The notes under the pieces: model-generated
What the model saw: only the letters and a program-made list of their open reading frames with translations
What the model was told of the DNA's origin: nothing
Databases searched by the model: none
Part shown: positions 27,318-35,981 of the stretch, in pieces
Layout: each line of letters begins with the position of its first letter
Position numbering within the stretch: the first letter of the stretch is position 1
Program-made: the position numbers and the translations under genes
Assembly (NCBI GenBank): GCA_964503145.1
Contig: CAZCYV010000012.1
Location: 48,499-112,498 of the forward strand
DNA from: RBG-16-57-11 sp964503145
GTDB taxonomy: Bacteria; Chloroflexota; Anaerolineae; Anaerolineales; UBA4823
Direction of reading: 5' to 3'
DNA length: 64,000 nucleotides

Positions 27318-28603
27318 TGCAATCTCCTGGAGAAGCGATTGCGCAGCAAGATCGCCAGCGCGTTCAGGCTGAGCAACAGAGCCAGCAACACGATGATCGC
27401 CGCGGCGGCGATGGCCTTGAATTCAGGTTGCGGGCGCGAAACCCAGTGGTAGATCTGGATCGGCAGGGTGGTGAACTTCGAAAAGACGCCATCTGGGTTG
27501 AAGGTGATATAGGTCGAAGCGCCAATGATCACCAGCGGCGCGGTCTCACCGAAGGCGCGCGACATGGACAGAATCGTGCCGGTGAGGATGCCGGGCAGCG
27601 CGTAGGGCAGCACGTGATACCACACTGTCTGCCATTTGCTGGCGCCCACCCCATACGCCGCTTCGCGCAGCGAACCGGGCACCGCCTTGATCGCCTCCTG
27701 GGAGTTGATGATGATCACCGGCAGGATCAGCAGCGCCATGGTCAGCCCGGCCGATAGGATCGTCCGCCCGTAGTTCGGATCGGCGCCCGGATAGCCGAAA
27801 GCTGCCCCGCTGGTGATGAACGAGAGGGTGCGCACGAAGATGAACAGCCCCAGCATGCCGTAGATGATCGAAGGCACGCCCGCCAGATTGTTGATGTTGG
27901 TCTGGATCAGACGGTTAATGGCGTTGTCTGTGGCGTACTCCTGCAGGTAGATCGCCGCGCCGATGCCGATGGGGAAGGCCAGCAGGATGGTGATGGCGAT
28001 CACATACAACGACCCCAGGATGGCAGTGCGCACACCAGCGTAGAGCGCGTCGCTGGCCTGGGGCGAAGTAATGAAATCTCGGTTGAACCAACTGATGAAG
28101 CGGATCGACAGCGTTGCCGGATCGACCTTCTTCTGGATCGCCGCCTGGGTGGCCTCGGCGGGGATCTCGCTGCGCCTCAGGATCGAATCGGAAAGCCCCC
28201 ACACGGCCACCACTTTGGGCTGGACGACCTCGGCTACCACCAATCCCAGTAACTCTTCTTCCGAGCGCTCTGCCAACGGCTTTTGTGATTCCAGAGTCCG
28301 GATGCGGTTGGCGCGCAGGTTTTCTCCCAGGATGGTGATCAGCTCGTCTTTGGAGAGCTGATCCAGATCCCGACCGTCTGCGGTCAATGAGATCGGGTCC
28401 ACCTTGTAGGACAGGGCAACGTATCCGAAAGAGTCGTTGATGATATCGAAGATCAACACCGCCAGCGCGATCATCCCAAATATGGTCGAAGCGAAGAAGA
28501 TCGCATGCCACACCTTGCCGACGCGGTTGCGCGCCGCCAGGTTGGATTCCATCTGGAAACGGCTGGCCGGCCGATGAGAAGCAGTGTCTCCGAGATTGCT
28601 CAT
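27314..28603 (-). CDS. pstA: Phosphate ABC transporter permease PstA, with a large extra loop
   Basis: 429 residues against the usual 280-300. The core is standard: six membrane helices and the permease motif EAIKAVPGSLREAAYGVGASK. The extra length is about 130 residues between the first helix (IFFASTIFGMIALAVLIFDII) and the second, an insertion outside the membrane rich in charged residues (ELITILGENLRANRIRTLES). It overlaps pstC by four bases and pstB by four. The function of the insertion is unknown. Confidence 0.93.
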   Translation of the reverse strand: MSNLGDTASHRPASRFQMESNLAARNRVGKVWHAIFFASTIFGMIALAVLIFDIINDSFGYVALSYKVDPISLTADGRDLDQLSKDELITILGENLRANRIRTLESQKPLAERSEEELLGLVVAEVVQPKVVAVWGLSDSILRRSEIPAEATQAAIQKKVDPATLSIRFISWFNRDFITSPQASDALYAGVRTAILGSLYVIAITILLAFPIGIGAAIYLQEYATDNAINRLIQTNINNLAGVPSIIYGMLGLFIFVRTLSFITSGAAFGYPGADPNYGRTILSAGLTMALLILPVIIINSQEAIKAVPGSLREAAYGVGASKWQTVWYHVLPYALPGILTGTILSMSRAFGETAPLVIIGASTYITFNPDGVFSKFTTLPIQIYHWVSRPQPEFKAIAAAAIIVLLALLLSLNALAILLRNRFSRRLQ

Positions 28604-29556
28604 TCGTAAACCTCGCGGAATCTCCGCACAATACGCTGGCTGATCAAGTTCAGCGCCAGGGTCATGAAGAACAGCACCAACGCCAAGGCAAACAGGCTGT
28701 TGTAATCAATCGACTCCCAGCTCAGGTCGCCGCCGCTGATGCGCACAATATGCCCGGTGATCGTCTCGGCGCCCTTGAAGGGGTTGAAGGTGAAGTTTGG
28801 CCCGGCGCCGGCGGCAATGGCCACGATCATCGTCTCACCAATGGCGCGCGAAATCCCCAGGATGATGGCTGCAGCGATGCCCGAAGTCGCCGCGGGGAGC
28901 ACGATCTTCAGCGAGGTCTCCAGTTTGGTCGCCCCCAATCCGTAGGCGGCTTCGCGCAGCGAGCGCGGCACGGCGTACAGCGCGTCCTCGCACATAGTAG
29001 CGATTAGCGGCAGGATCAGGATGCCCATCACCAGCCCCGCGGACAGGGTATTGTAAACCTGCACCGTGCCGGCGCCGAAGATGTTGCGCAGTTGCGGCGT
29101 GAACCATGTCAGGGCGAAGTAGCCGTACACCACGGTGGGGATGCCTGCCAGCACTTCCAGCGTCGGCTTGACGATCTTGCGCACCCGCTCCTGGGCGTAC
29201 TCGCTCAGGTAGATCGCCACGGCGATGCCGATCGGCACTGCTACCAGCATCGCAAACGTGGTGGTCATCATTGTGGCGTTGAGCAACGGCCAGATACCGA
29301 ACTGTAAGATCTTAGGCTGCCAGGTCGTGGTGGTAAAGAACTCCACCAGGCTGACCTCCGGGCTGCCAAAAAAGCGCCACGACTCTTCGAACAGCACCAC
29401 TACGATGCCAATGGTGGTGAAGATCGACAGCGTGCCGCAGAAGAACAGGAAACCCTGGATCAGGCTTTCGCTCAGCCTGGGGCGCTTGCGCAAATCGAAT
29501 GCCCTGTTTGCCAGCGATGCGCGTGATCCAAACACAGATTCGGAATAGGTCGCCAT
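28600..29556 (-). CDS. pstC: Phosphate ABC transporter permease PstC
   Basis: 318 residues. Six membrane helices and the motif DALYAVPRSLREAAYGLGATK. It pairs with PstA to form the phosphate channel. The ATG at 29556 is preferred because AAGGA lies 8 bases upstream; an ATG at 29586 has no visible site. It is separated from pstS by a 224-bp gap with two stem-loops, and overlaps pstA (ATGA). Confidence 0.95.
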   Translation of the reverse strand: MATYSESVFGSRASLANRAFDLRKRPRLSESLIQGFLFFCGTLSIFTTIGIVVVLFEESWRFFGSPEVSLVEFFTTTTWQPKILQFGIWPLLNATMMTTTFAMLVAVPIGIAVAIYLSEYAQERVRKIVKPTLEVLAGIPTVVYGYFALTWFTPQLRNIFGAGTVQVYNTLSAGLVMGILILPLIATMCEDALYAVPRSLREAAYGLGATKLETSLKIVLPAATSGIAAAIILGISRAIGETMIVAIAAGAGPNFTFNPFKGAETITGHIVRISGGDLSWESIDYNSLFALALVLFFMTLALNLISQRIVRRFREVYE

Positions 29557-29646
29557 GGACTGATCCTTATCGAGAATTTTAGACATTTTTGCTATCTTGC
29601 GCCTCTCTGTGGGATAACCCTATCTTTTCATAAGGCTTTCGATATT

Positions 29647-29679
29647 TTCCCCTGCTCCTGAATTGAAGGAGCAGGGGAA
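29647..29679 (-). promoter_or_regulatory. Intercistronic stem-loop, pstS-pstC
   Basis: A 12-bp perfect inverted repeat (29647-29658 with 29668-29679) and 9-base loop. On the transcribed strand no T run follows, so it is more likely an mRNA-stabilising or attenuating hairpin than a full terminator. Confidence 0.6.
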
Positions 29680-29709
29680 TACCTGGGAGAGGCGTTCGTT
29701 ACATCAAAG

Positions 29710-29768
29710 GTTGATCTGCCAGAGGATACCAGTAAGGGAGGCGGTCGCGTGGCCTCTGGCAGATCAAC
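29710..29768 (-). promoter_or_regulatory. Stem-loop directly downstream of pstS
   Basis: A 16-bp perfect inverted repeat (29710-29725 with 29753-29768) and 27-base loop, 12 bases past the pstS stop, without a T tail. It could protect the pstS message from 3' decay and so raise the yield of binding protein over the permeases. Confidence 0.6.
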
Positions 29769-29780
29769 TGGCCGATAAGA

Positions 29781-30899
29781 CTACTGTCCCATGGCCTCCA
29801 GCCAATTCTGCATCGCCGTCTCCAGCGCCTCGGTGGACGCCGGGAAGTAGCCCACGTCGAGGATTTCTTCGTTGACGTAGGTCAGGTAGTAGTTGATGAA
29901 GGCGGCCACCTGGGGCTTATCCTGCATGATCTTGGGATCGGAGTAGATGAACAGGGGGCGGGCCAGCGGGTAGCTGCCGTCTTCGGCGGTCTGCTCATCC
30001 GGGATGACGCCATTGATGGAGATGGCCTTCAGGGCGCCCTGGTTCTCGTTGAAGTAAGCGAAGCCGAAGTAGCCGATGGCGTAAGGGCTGCCTTCGACGC
30101 CCTGAACAAGCACGTTGTCGTCTTCGGAGAACTGGATGTTCTTGGCCGAGAGGATGGCTTCTTCAGCCTTATCCTCGCCATAAGCAGGCAGCATCACGGC
30201 TTCGATGAAGTAGTCATAGGTGCCAGAGTCGGTGCCGGGGGAGAAGCGCAGGATGTCTTCGGCAGGCCACTCGGGGCGGATTTCGTTCCACTGGGTGACT
30301 TCGTTAGAGAAGATCTTGGCCAGCTCTTCGAGGGTGATGTCGGTGACGAAGTCGTTCTCAGAGCTGACGACCACGGCCAGGGCGTCGGTGCCAACCCGGA
30401 ACTCAATCGGCGTGCGGCCAATGGCCTTGCAGTTCTCGACCTCAGAGTCCTTGATCGGGCGGCTGGCGTTGGAGATGTCGGTCTCGCCGGTCTTGCAGAA
30501 GCGCTCGAAGCCACCGCCGGTGCCGATGCTGTCGATGGTGATCTCGCCGGCGAAGCCATCGGCCTTGAAGCGCTCGGCCATCGCCTCGGTCAGCGGATAG
30601 ACGGTCGAAGAACCAGCAACGACGATGTTGCCGCTCACCGACGCCGGATCCACCTCCGGCAGCATCATACCTTCCTGCTGCGGAGCCTCGGTCGCTGCCG
30701 GGGCTTCGGTAGCCGCTGGGGCTTCGGTCATGGCCGGGGCTTCGGTAGCCGCTGGGGCTTCGGTCATGGCCGGAGCTTCAGTCTTAGCGGGAGCCTCTGT
30801 CTGAGCCGGGGCCGGCGTCAACGCAGGTTGGGCGCAAGCCGAAAGCACTATTGCTGCCAACACCAGGATCGACAAAAGGCTAAAGAATTTGCGATTCAT
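29781..30899 (-). CDS. pstS: Phosphate-binding lipoprotein PstS
   Basis: 372 residues. The signal ends in a lipobox (LAAIVLSAC). Then comes a low-complexity linker of repeated EAPA/TEAPA units (about residues 34-70). The periplasmic-binding-protein domain starts SGNIVVAGSSTVYPLTEAMA and contains SIGTGGGFERFC and DISNASRPIKDSE, the phosphate-contacting loops of PstS. ATG at 30899 with GGAGGAGAA upstream. A Pho box lies 82-120 bp upstream of the start. First gene of the pst operon. Confidence 0.95.
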   Translation of the reverse strand: MNRKFFSLLSILVLAAIVLSACAQPALTPAPAQTEAPAKTEAPAMTEAPAATEAPAMTEAPAATEAPAATEAPQQEGMMLPEVDPASVSGNIVVAGSSTVYPLTEAMAERFKADGFAGEITIDSIGTGGGFERFCKTGETDISNASRPIKDSEVENCKAIGRTPIEFRVGTDALAVVVSSENDFVTDITLEELAKIFSNEVTQWNEIRPEWPAEDILRFSPGTDSGTYDYFIEAVMLPAYGEDKAEEAILSAKNIQFSEDDNVLVQGVEGSPYAIGYFGFAYFNENQGALKAISINGVIPDEQTAEDGSYPLARPLFIYSDPKIMQDKPQVAAFINYYLTYVNEEILDVGYFPASTEALETAMQNWLEAMGQ

Positions 30900-30980
30900 A
30901 AAGGTTCTCCTCCAGAAATATAGTGGTTTCATAGGTCGCCTGGAGTATATTCCCTGATAGTTAACAGGCTGGGAAAAAAG

Positions 30981-31019
30981 TTTTAACGGCTTGTCAACAA
31001 TTTGTAAATAGTTAGTTAA
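30981..31019 (-). promoter_or_regulatory. Pho box: four 11-bp-spaced TTNACA-like repeats
   Basis: On the minus strand TTAACT, TTTACA, TTGACA and TTAAAA occur with exactly 5 bases between each, i.e. 11-bp periodicity: 31019-31014, 31008-31003, 30997-30992, 30986-30981. This is the layout of PhoP/PhoB boxes of the Bacillus type. It lies just upstream of pstS. The PhoB-like regulator is encoded at 34958-35662. Confidence 0.8.
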
Positions 31020-31035
31020 TAACAAAAGGAATGCC

Positions 31036-32145
31036 TTAGCGCAGGCTGTACCACAGCCACCCAGCCAGCGCGCCCCCCAGCACCAGCCAGGTGCTGTTAA
31101 GCCGCACGCGCAGCAATAGAAAAAGGGAAAGCAGCGCCACCACCAGCTCAAAGGGGTGATTCAAGTGGGGCAAGCCAAGCTCTACCAGCACACCTGCCAT
31201 CAGCCCCAGCGAAGCATAGTTCACCCCGTCCAGCAGCCCGGCAGCCCAGGGCGAGCTGCGGATGCGTGGGATCAGAGGGTTGCTGATCGCCACAAAGGCG
31301 AACGAGGGCAGGAAGATGCCCAATGTTGCCAGCAGCGCGCCGGGCACGCCGCCCAGCAAGTAGCCGATGAACGTCGCCGCGGTGAACAGCGGCCCGGGGG
31401 TAATCTGTCCCAGCGCCACCGCATCCAGCAACTGCTGCTGGCTGATCCAGCCCAGGCGCTCGACGAAATCCGCCTGCAGGAACGCCAGCAGCACATACCC
31501 ACTGCCGTAGAGCACCGAGCCGATCTTGAAAAAGGTCAGGAAGAGCAGCCACAGGCTGAAAGGCTGACCGGCCGTCTCTGTCGGCGGCGAGCCAGCCAGC
31601 GGCAAGAGAAAGACCAGCGCCGGCAGCCGTAACAGCCGCCGATAGTTGCGCGCCAGCAGGCCAACCAGCGCCCCGCCCAGCAGGATCCATAGCGGCGAGA
31701 ACCCCCACAAGTACAGCCCCATTGCGGCCAGGCCGATCAGGGCAGGGAGGGCGCTGGTGATCGTCTTGCGCCCTAAGGCCCACAGCGCCTGGGCGATGAT
31801 CGCCAGCACCACCGGCTCCACGCCGCCCAGCAGCCAGGCAGCCTGCGGCAGCGTCCCAAAGCGCACGTAGGCCCAGGAAAGCGCCAGTACGATCAGCGTG
31901 GCCGGCAGGATGAAGCTGGTTCCTGCCACGATCATGCCGCGCCAGCCGGCCCGCCGGTAGCCGATGTGGATGGTCATTTCGGTGGAGTTTGGCCCGGGGA
32001 TCAGGTTGGTCGCCCCCAGCAGATCCATGAACTGCGCTTCGTCCAGCCAGCGCCGCCGCCGCACCACTTCATTGTGGAACATGCCGATGTGCGCCGCCGG
32101 GCCGCCGAAGGCGGTGAAACCCAGCGCGATGAACAGGCGCGCCAA
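31036..32145 (-). CDS. chrA: Chromate transporter, ChrA family
   Basis: 369 residues forming a two-domain CHR protein. The first domain starts LFIALGFTAFGGPAAHIGMF and contains NLIPGPNSTEMTIHIGYRRA. The second repeats the pattern: FFKIGSVLYGSGYVLLAFLQ and ALGQITPGPLFTAATFIGY. ChrA exports chromate or exchanges it for sulfate; relatives with other anion substrates exist. No ATG or GTG exists in the open frame upstream, so the TTG at 32145 is a tentative start and a few N-terminal residues may be missing. It follows surE by about 100 bp. Confidence 0.88.
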   Translation of the reverse strand: MARLFIALGFTAFGGPAAHIGMFHNEVVRRRRWLDEAQFMDLLGATNLIPGPNSTEMTIHIGYRRAGWRGMIVAGTSFILPATLIVLALSWAYVRFGTLPQAAWLLGGVEPVVLAIIAQALWALGRKTITSALPALIGLAAMGLYLWGFSPLWILLGGALVGLLARNYRRLLRLPALVFLLPLAGSPPTETAGQPFSLWLLFLTFFKIGSVLYGSGYVLLAFLQADFVERLGWISQQQLLDAVALGQITPGPLFTAATFIGYLLGGVPGALLATLGIFLPSFAFVAISNPLIPRIRSSPWAAGLLDGVNYASLGLMAGVLVELGLPHLNHPFELVVALLSLFLLLRVRLNSTWLVLGGALAGWLWYSLR

Positions 32146-32244
32146 CTCGATCAGCCGGACGCGTCTGGACGCAAGCTGTTCTGCCCCGGCGCGCGGCGCC
32201 GGATCAGGTAGAAAGGCAGGGTTGTGAATGTCGCTTTCTCGGCG

Positions 32245-33081
32245 TCAGCGATTAGCAGAGCTGACCGAATAGAAGTTTTCGTGCCAGGTCGCGGCTTCCG
32301 GCCGATCTTCGATGTCTTCCCATTTCCAGGCGCCCAGCAGGTGCAGCGCCGGGTAGGCGGTCAGGTCGAGCTGCAGCGGGGTGATCGACACGTACCCTTC
32401 GGCCAGAGCGCCGATATCGGTGCCCTTTTCCGCCAGACCGGTGGGCGCATCGCCGCCGATCCAGAAGTACGCCCGGCCACGCGGGTCCACCCGCTGATCC
32501 AGCCGATCGCGGTACACACGCATCCCCTGGCGGGTGATATTGTACCCCTTAATCTCATTCAACGCCAAATAGGGGATATTCACGTTGAGCAGAATCCCTG
32601 CCGGCAGATGATGCCGGGCAATGGTCTGCACGATCTTGCGGGCAATGTGCGCCGCGGGAGCATAATCCAGTTTACCGAGGTGGTTTTCGCCCGCATCTAA
32701 GGAGAACGCAATCGCCGGCGTGCCCCAGATCACCGACTCCATCGCCGCGGTCACCGTGCCGGAATAGGTCACATCGTGGCCGAAATTGGCCATCGGGTTG
32801 ATCCCCGACACCACCAGGTCGATTTTCTCCGGGAAGAAGCCCAGCAGCGCCAGCGCCACGCAGTCCGACGGCGCGCCGTCGCTGGCCAGCGCCGGGCTGC
32901 CATCGGCAAGCTGCACCTCGCGGATGCGCAGCGGGCGATCCAGCGTCTTCACATGCCCGCCGCCCGACCAGTTGCGCTCCGGCGCCAGGATGCTCACCGT
33001 GGCGATGCGGCGCATCTCTTGCGCCAGCGCCAGCAGACCAGGGGCCATCACACCGTCGTCGTTAGTCACCAGTATATGCAT
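32245..33081 (-). CDS. surE: 5'-nucleotidase SurE
   Basis: 278 residues. Survival-protein E phosphatase acting on nucleoside 5'-monophosphates and exopolyphosphate. The metal motif is ILVTNDDGVMAPGL, followed by LAPERNWSGGGH, and VSGINPMANFGHDVTYSGTV carries the conserved SG and N residues. A TGCTACAAT extended -10 at 33125-33133 gives a leader of about 35 nt. Its place between pst and phoR suits phosphate scavenging, though no Pho box is seen at its own promoter. Confidence 0.95.
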   Translation of the reverse strand: MHILVTNDDGVMAPGLLALAQEMRRIATVSILAPERNWSGGGHVKTLDRPLRIREVQLADGSPALASDGAPSDCVALALLGFFPEKIDLVVSGINPMANFGHDVTYSGTVTAAMESVIWGTPAIAFSLDAGENHLGKLDYAPAAHIARKIVQTIARHHLPAGILLNVNIPYLALNEIKGYNITRQGMRVYRDRLDQRVDPRGRAYFWIGGDAPTGLAEKGTDIGALAEGYVSITPLQLDLTAYPALHLLGAWKWEDIEDRPEAATWHENFYSVSSANR

Positions 33082-33124
33082 CGTTGCCTCATCTCTTTGG
33101 TGTAAGCGATAGATCTCTCTCCGG

Positions 33125-33133
33125 ATTGTAGCA
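33125..33133 (-). promoter_or_regulatory. Extended -10 promoter (TGCTACAAT) for surE
   Basis: One mismatch from the TGCTATAAT element seen elsewhere in the window, 43 bases upstream of the surE ATG and downstream of the phoR stop. Confidence 0.5.
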
Positions 33134-33193
33134 TGGCGAATTTAACAGCCGGTAAACCGGCGGTTAACGATCTGTTGTTGCGATGTAAAGAGG

Positions 33194-34954
33194 TTATTCG
33201 GCGGTGGGGATAGAGAAATAGAAAGTGCTCCCCTGGCCTTCGACGCTTTCGGCCCAAATTGTCCCCCCATGGGCTTCGACAATGTGGCGGGCGATGGCCA
33301 GCCCCAGGCCGGTGCCGCCGCCGGAGCGCGCCCGATCGGTCTTGTAGAAGCGCTCGAAGATGCGCGGCAGATCGTAAGCGGCGATGCCCACGCCGGTATC
33401 TTGCACGGCGAAGACCACCCTGTCATCCTGTGCTCTGGCGCTGAGGCGGATATGGCCGCCCTGCGGGGTGAACTTGATGGCGTTGTGCAGCAGGTTGACG
33501 ATCACCTGCTGCAGGCGGCTGGCGTCAGCCAACACTGGCGGCGTCTCTGGCGGGCAGTCCACCTCCACCGTCAGCCCGGCGCGCTCCGCCTGCACACTCA
33601 GCCGCTCCACCGCCCGGCCGATCAACTGCTCCGGCGGGGTGGGCGCCAACTTCAGCGGCACGCGCCCCGACTCGATGCGCGTCAGCTCCAGCAGCTCCTC
33701 CACCATCTGTCCCAGGGCGTCCACCTCGGTCTCGATGCGAGATAGAAAGCGCTGCGCCGCCGGCGGGTCGTCCAGGGCGGACTCTTGCAGCGTCTCGGTC
33801 AGCGCCTTGAGCGAGGCCAGCGGGGTGCGCAGTTCGTGCGAGATGTTGCTGACGAAGTCCTGGCGCATCGTCTCCAGACGGCGCAGGCGGGTCAGGTTTT
33901 GGAACAGCAGCAAGGTATTTTCCGGCAGGGCCGATCCCAACGGGGTGGCCGTGGCTTGCAGATACAGCCCGCGGGCGGGGATTTCGATGGTGGTGGTCTG
34001 CGCCTCGTTGAGTTGGCGGCAGTGGCTCAGCAGTTCATCAACCTGGTGATGGCGCACTACTTCGAGCAACGAGCGCCCTTCCACCTGCGGCTGAAGGATG
34101 TTGAACATGCTTTTCGCCGCCGGGTTGATCAATTGAATGCGGTTCTGCGGATCAACGATGATCACCCCATCGGACATCATCTCCAGCACGGCTGCGATCC
34201 GCCCGCGCTCGGCTTGCAGCGCGGCGATGTCCGCCTGGAGTTGTGTCGCCATTTCGTTGAACGTACGCGTCAGGTCTCCGATTTCGTCCTTCGTCGCCGG
34301 GATCAGTCGGGCGCGAAAGTCGCCCCGCGCCATCTGTCCGGCGGCCAGAATCAGATCGTGCAACGGCCCGGTGGTGCGGTTGACGATCCAGATCGCCAGC
34401 AGAATCGCCAGCAGCGCCCCGATCAGGGCGCTCCCCAGCAAGGCGCGCTGCACGGTCTGGATGGTCTGCTGCACCTGCTCCAGAGAAAGCGCCAGGCGCA
34501 AGTACCCCAGCCGTTCGCCTTGCGGCGAGTCCATCGCCACGGCGACGTACATCATCTCGTAATCCACGGTATCGCTGTAGCGGATGGCTGCGCCGCGGCC
34601 CAGGCTACGCGCTCGGCTCACCTCCGGGCGGCTGGCGTGATTGTCCATCTGGGCGCGGTCGAAATGCGATTCGCCCAACACCAGGCCGTCGGGGGCGATG
34701 ATCGTCACCCGCGCCCCCACCAGTTCTGACCAGCGCTTTGCCAGCGCGTCCAATTCCTCCGGCTTCGCCCCGCCAGCGATGAGCGGTGCGGCAGCGTCGG
34801 CCGCCAGCAGCGCCTGGTCGGTGAGTTGCTCTTCCAGATATGCTTCGTAGGCTTGCGATAGGAAGCGCGACAGGTACACCCCCACCCCCAGCGCCAGCAC
34901 CAGGATCAGCAAAATATACGGAACGGCGATGCGCCAGCGGATGCTCCTGAACAC
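33194..34954 (-). CDS. phoR: PhoR-like sensor histidine kinase
   Basis: 586 residues. A first membrane helix (about 8-28, VPYILLILVLALGVGVYL), an extracytoplasmic sensor of about 130 residues, and a second helix (LLGSALIGALLAILLAIWIV). Then a HAMP domain (ARLIPATKDEIGDLTRTFNE), a PAS domain (MSDGVIIVDPQNRIQLINPA), a HisKA domain with the phosphorylated His in SNISHELRTPLASL, and a HATPase with NLLHNAIKFTP, DTGVGIA and GGTGLGLAI. This is the PhoR layout. ATG three bases after the stop of the regulator gene. Confidence 0.92.
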   Translation of the reverse strand: MFRSIRWRIAVPYILLILVLALGVGVYLSRFLSQAYEAYLEEQLTDQALLAADAAAPLIAGGAKPEELDALAKRWSELVGARVTIIAPDGLVLGESHFDRAQMDNHASRPEVSRARSLGRGAAIRYSDTVDYEMMYVAVAMDSPQGERLGYLRLALSLEQVQQTIQTVQRALLGSALIGALLAILLAIWIVNRTTGPLHDLILAAGQMARGDFRARLIPATKDEIGDLTRTFNEMATQLQADIAALQAERGRIAAVLEMMSDGVIIVDPQNRIQLINPAAKSMFNILQPQVEGRSLLEVVRHHQVDELLSHCRQLNEAQTTTIEIPARGLYLQATATPLGSALPENTLLLFQNLTRLRRLETMRQDFVSNISHELRTPLASLKALTETLQESALDDPPAAQRFLSRIETEVDALGQMVEELLELTRIESGRVPLKLAPTPPEQLIGRAVERLSVQAERAGLTVEVDCPPETPPVLADASRLQQVIVNLLHNAIKFTPQGGHIRLSARAQDDRVVFAVQDTGVGIAAYDLPRIFERFYKTDRARSGGGTGLGLAIARHIVEAHGGTIWAESVEGQGSTFYFSIPTAE

Positions 34955-34957
34955 GGC

Positions 34958-35662
34958 TCAGCCCTCGAAGCGGTAGCCCGCGCCGCGCACCGTGACGATG
35001 CGGGTCGGCCGGGCGGGGTCTTCCTCGATCTTCTCACGCAGCCAGCGCACATGCACGTCCACCGTACGGCTGCCGCCGCTGAAATCCCACCCCCACACCC
35101 GCTCCAGGATCAGCTCGCGCGTCAGCACCTGGCCGCGGTGGCGCGCCAGGAAGAGCAGCAGGTCGAACTCCTTGGGCTTCAGTGAGAGCGGGCGGTCGTC
35201 CAGCAGCACCTCTCGCCGGGTCAGGTCCAGCGTCAGGTTGCCGTACTTGATGATCTCCCGCGGCAGGATATCCTCGCTCTGCCTTTCCTCGCGCATCAGG
35301 CGCACCCGCCGTAGCTGCGCCTTGACCCGCGCCAGGAACTCGCGCATGCTGAACGGCTTGCTCATATAGTCATCCGCGCCCAGCTCCAGCCCGATCACCC
35401 GGTCGATCTCATCGTCGCGGGCGGTCAGAATCAGGATCGGCGTGTTCATCTCCTGGCGCAGGATGCGACAGACCTCGAAGCCGTCCAGCTTGGGCAGCAT
35501 CAGGTCCAGCACGATCAGGTCTGGGCGGCTCTGCCGCGCCAGCTCCACCGCCGCCTGTCCATCGGTGGCCGTCTCCACCTGGTAGTTCTGGCGGGCGAGG
35601 TTGTAGGAAAGGGTCTCTAAGAGGGCGGGTTCGTCTTCGACGACCAGGATTTTCTCGGGCAT
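34958..35662 (-). CDS. phoB: PhoB-like response regulator (OmpR/PhoB family)
   Basis: 234 residues. The receiver domain starts KILVVEDEPALLETLSYN; the phosphoacceptor Asp is in LIVLDLMLPKLDG, and the Thr and Lys switch residues in ILILTARDD and DYMSKPFS. A winged-helix DNA-binding domain follows (LSLKPKEFDLLLFLARHRGQ; SRTVDVHVRWLREKIE). The start is ATG 35662, matching the family N-terminus MPEKILVVED. Translationally linked to phoR. The Pho box ahead of pstS is a likely target. Confidence 0.93.
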   Translation of the reverse strand: MPEKILVVEDEPALLETLSYNLARQNYQVETATDGQAAVELARQSRPDLIVLDLMLPKLDGFEVCRILRQEMNTPILILTARDDEIDRVIGLELGADDYMSKPFSMREFLARVKAQLRRVRLMREERQSEDILPREIIKYGNLTLDLTRREVLLDDRPLSLKPKEFDLLLFLARHRGQVLTRELILERVWGWDFSGGSRTVDVHVRWLREKIEEDPARPTRIVTVRGAGYRFEG

Positions 35663-35720
35663 AATGGGTAAACCTTGGATGATTTCTTCCGCTGCGGCCG
35701 TTCCTGCCTGGAAATGGATC

Positions 35721-35981
35721 TTACGCGGCTTTCTGGAGTTCCAGTTTGCGCTCGAGTTGCTGATTGGACGGCTCCACCAGAACGCTGCCATCCGGGAACA
35801 CAATGGTCGGCACGCTGCGCATCCCCTTGTTGGTCTGGATCACGAACTGCTCAGCCTGTGGATCGCGATCGATGTCCACCCAGCGGTAGGCGATGCCATG
35901 GGCGTCGAAAAACTTGCGTGCCCGGCGGCAATCCCAGCACCACTCCGTCGCGTAGATCGTAATAATGTTAGAATCAGGCAT
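35721..35981 (-). CDS. Glutaredoxin-like protein (mycoredoxin type)
   Basis: 86 residues. Thioredoxin fold with active site CWDC in ITIYATEWCWDCRRARKFF, a cis-Pro loop SVPTIVFPDGS, and C-terminal PSNQQLERKL. CxxC with few other Cys is like mycoredoxin/NrdH-type reductants; the physiological partner is not evident. The ATG at 35981 shares two bases with the ATG of the divergent DUF72 gene. A GAGGA site lies upstream. Confidence 0.88.
   Translation of the reverse strand: MPDSNIITIYATEWCWDCRRARKFFDAHGIAYRWVDIDRDPQAEQFVIQTNKGMRSVPTIVFPDGSVLVEPSNQQLERKLELQKAA

Noticed and set aside
30680..30810. Tandem DNA repeat.
   Set aside because: It encodes the EAPA/TEAPA linker of PstS and is a low-complexity protein repeat, not a mobile or regulatory array.
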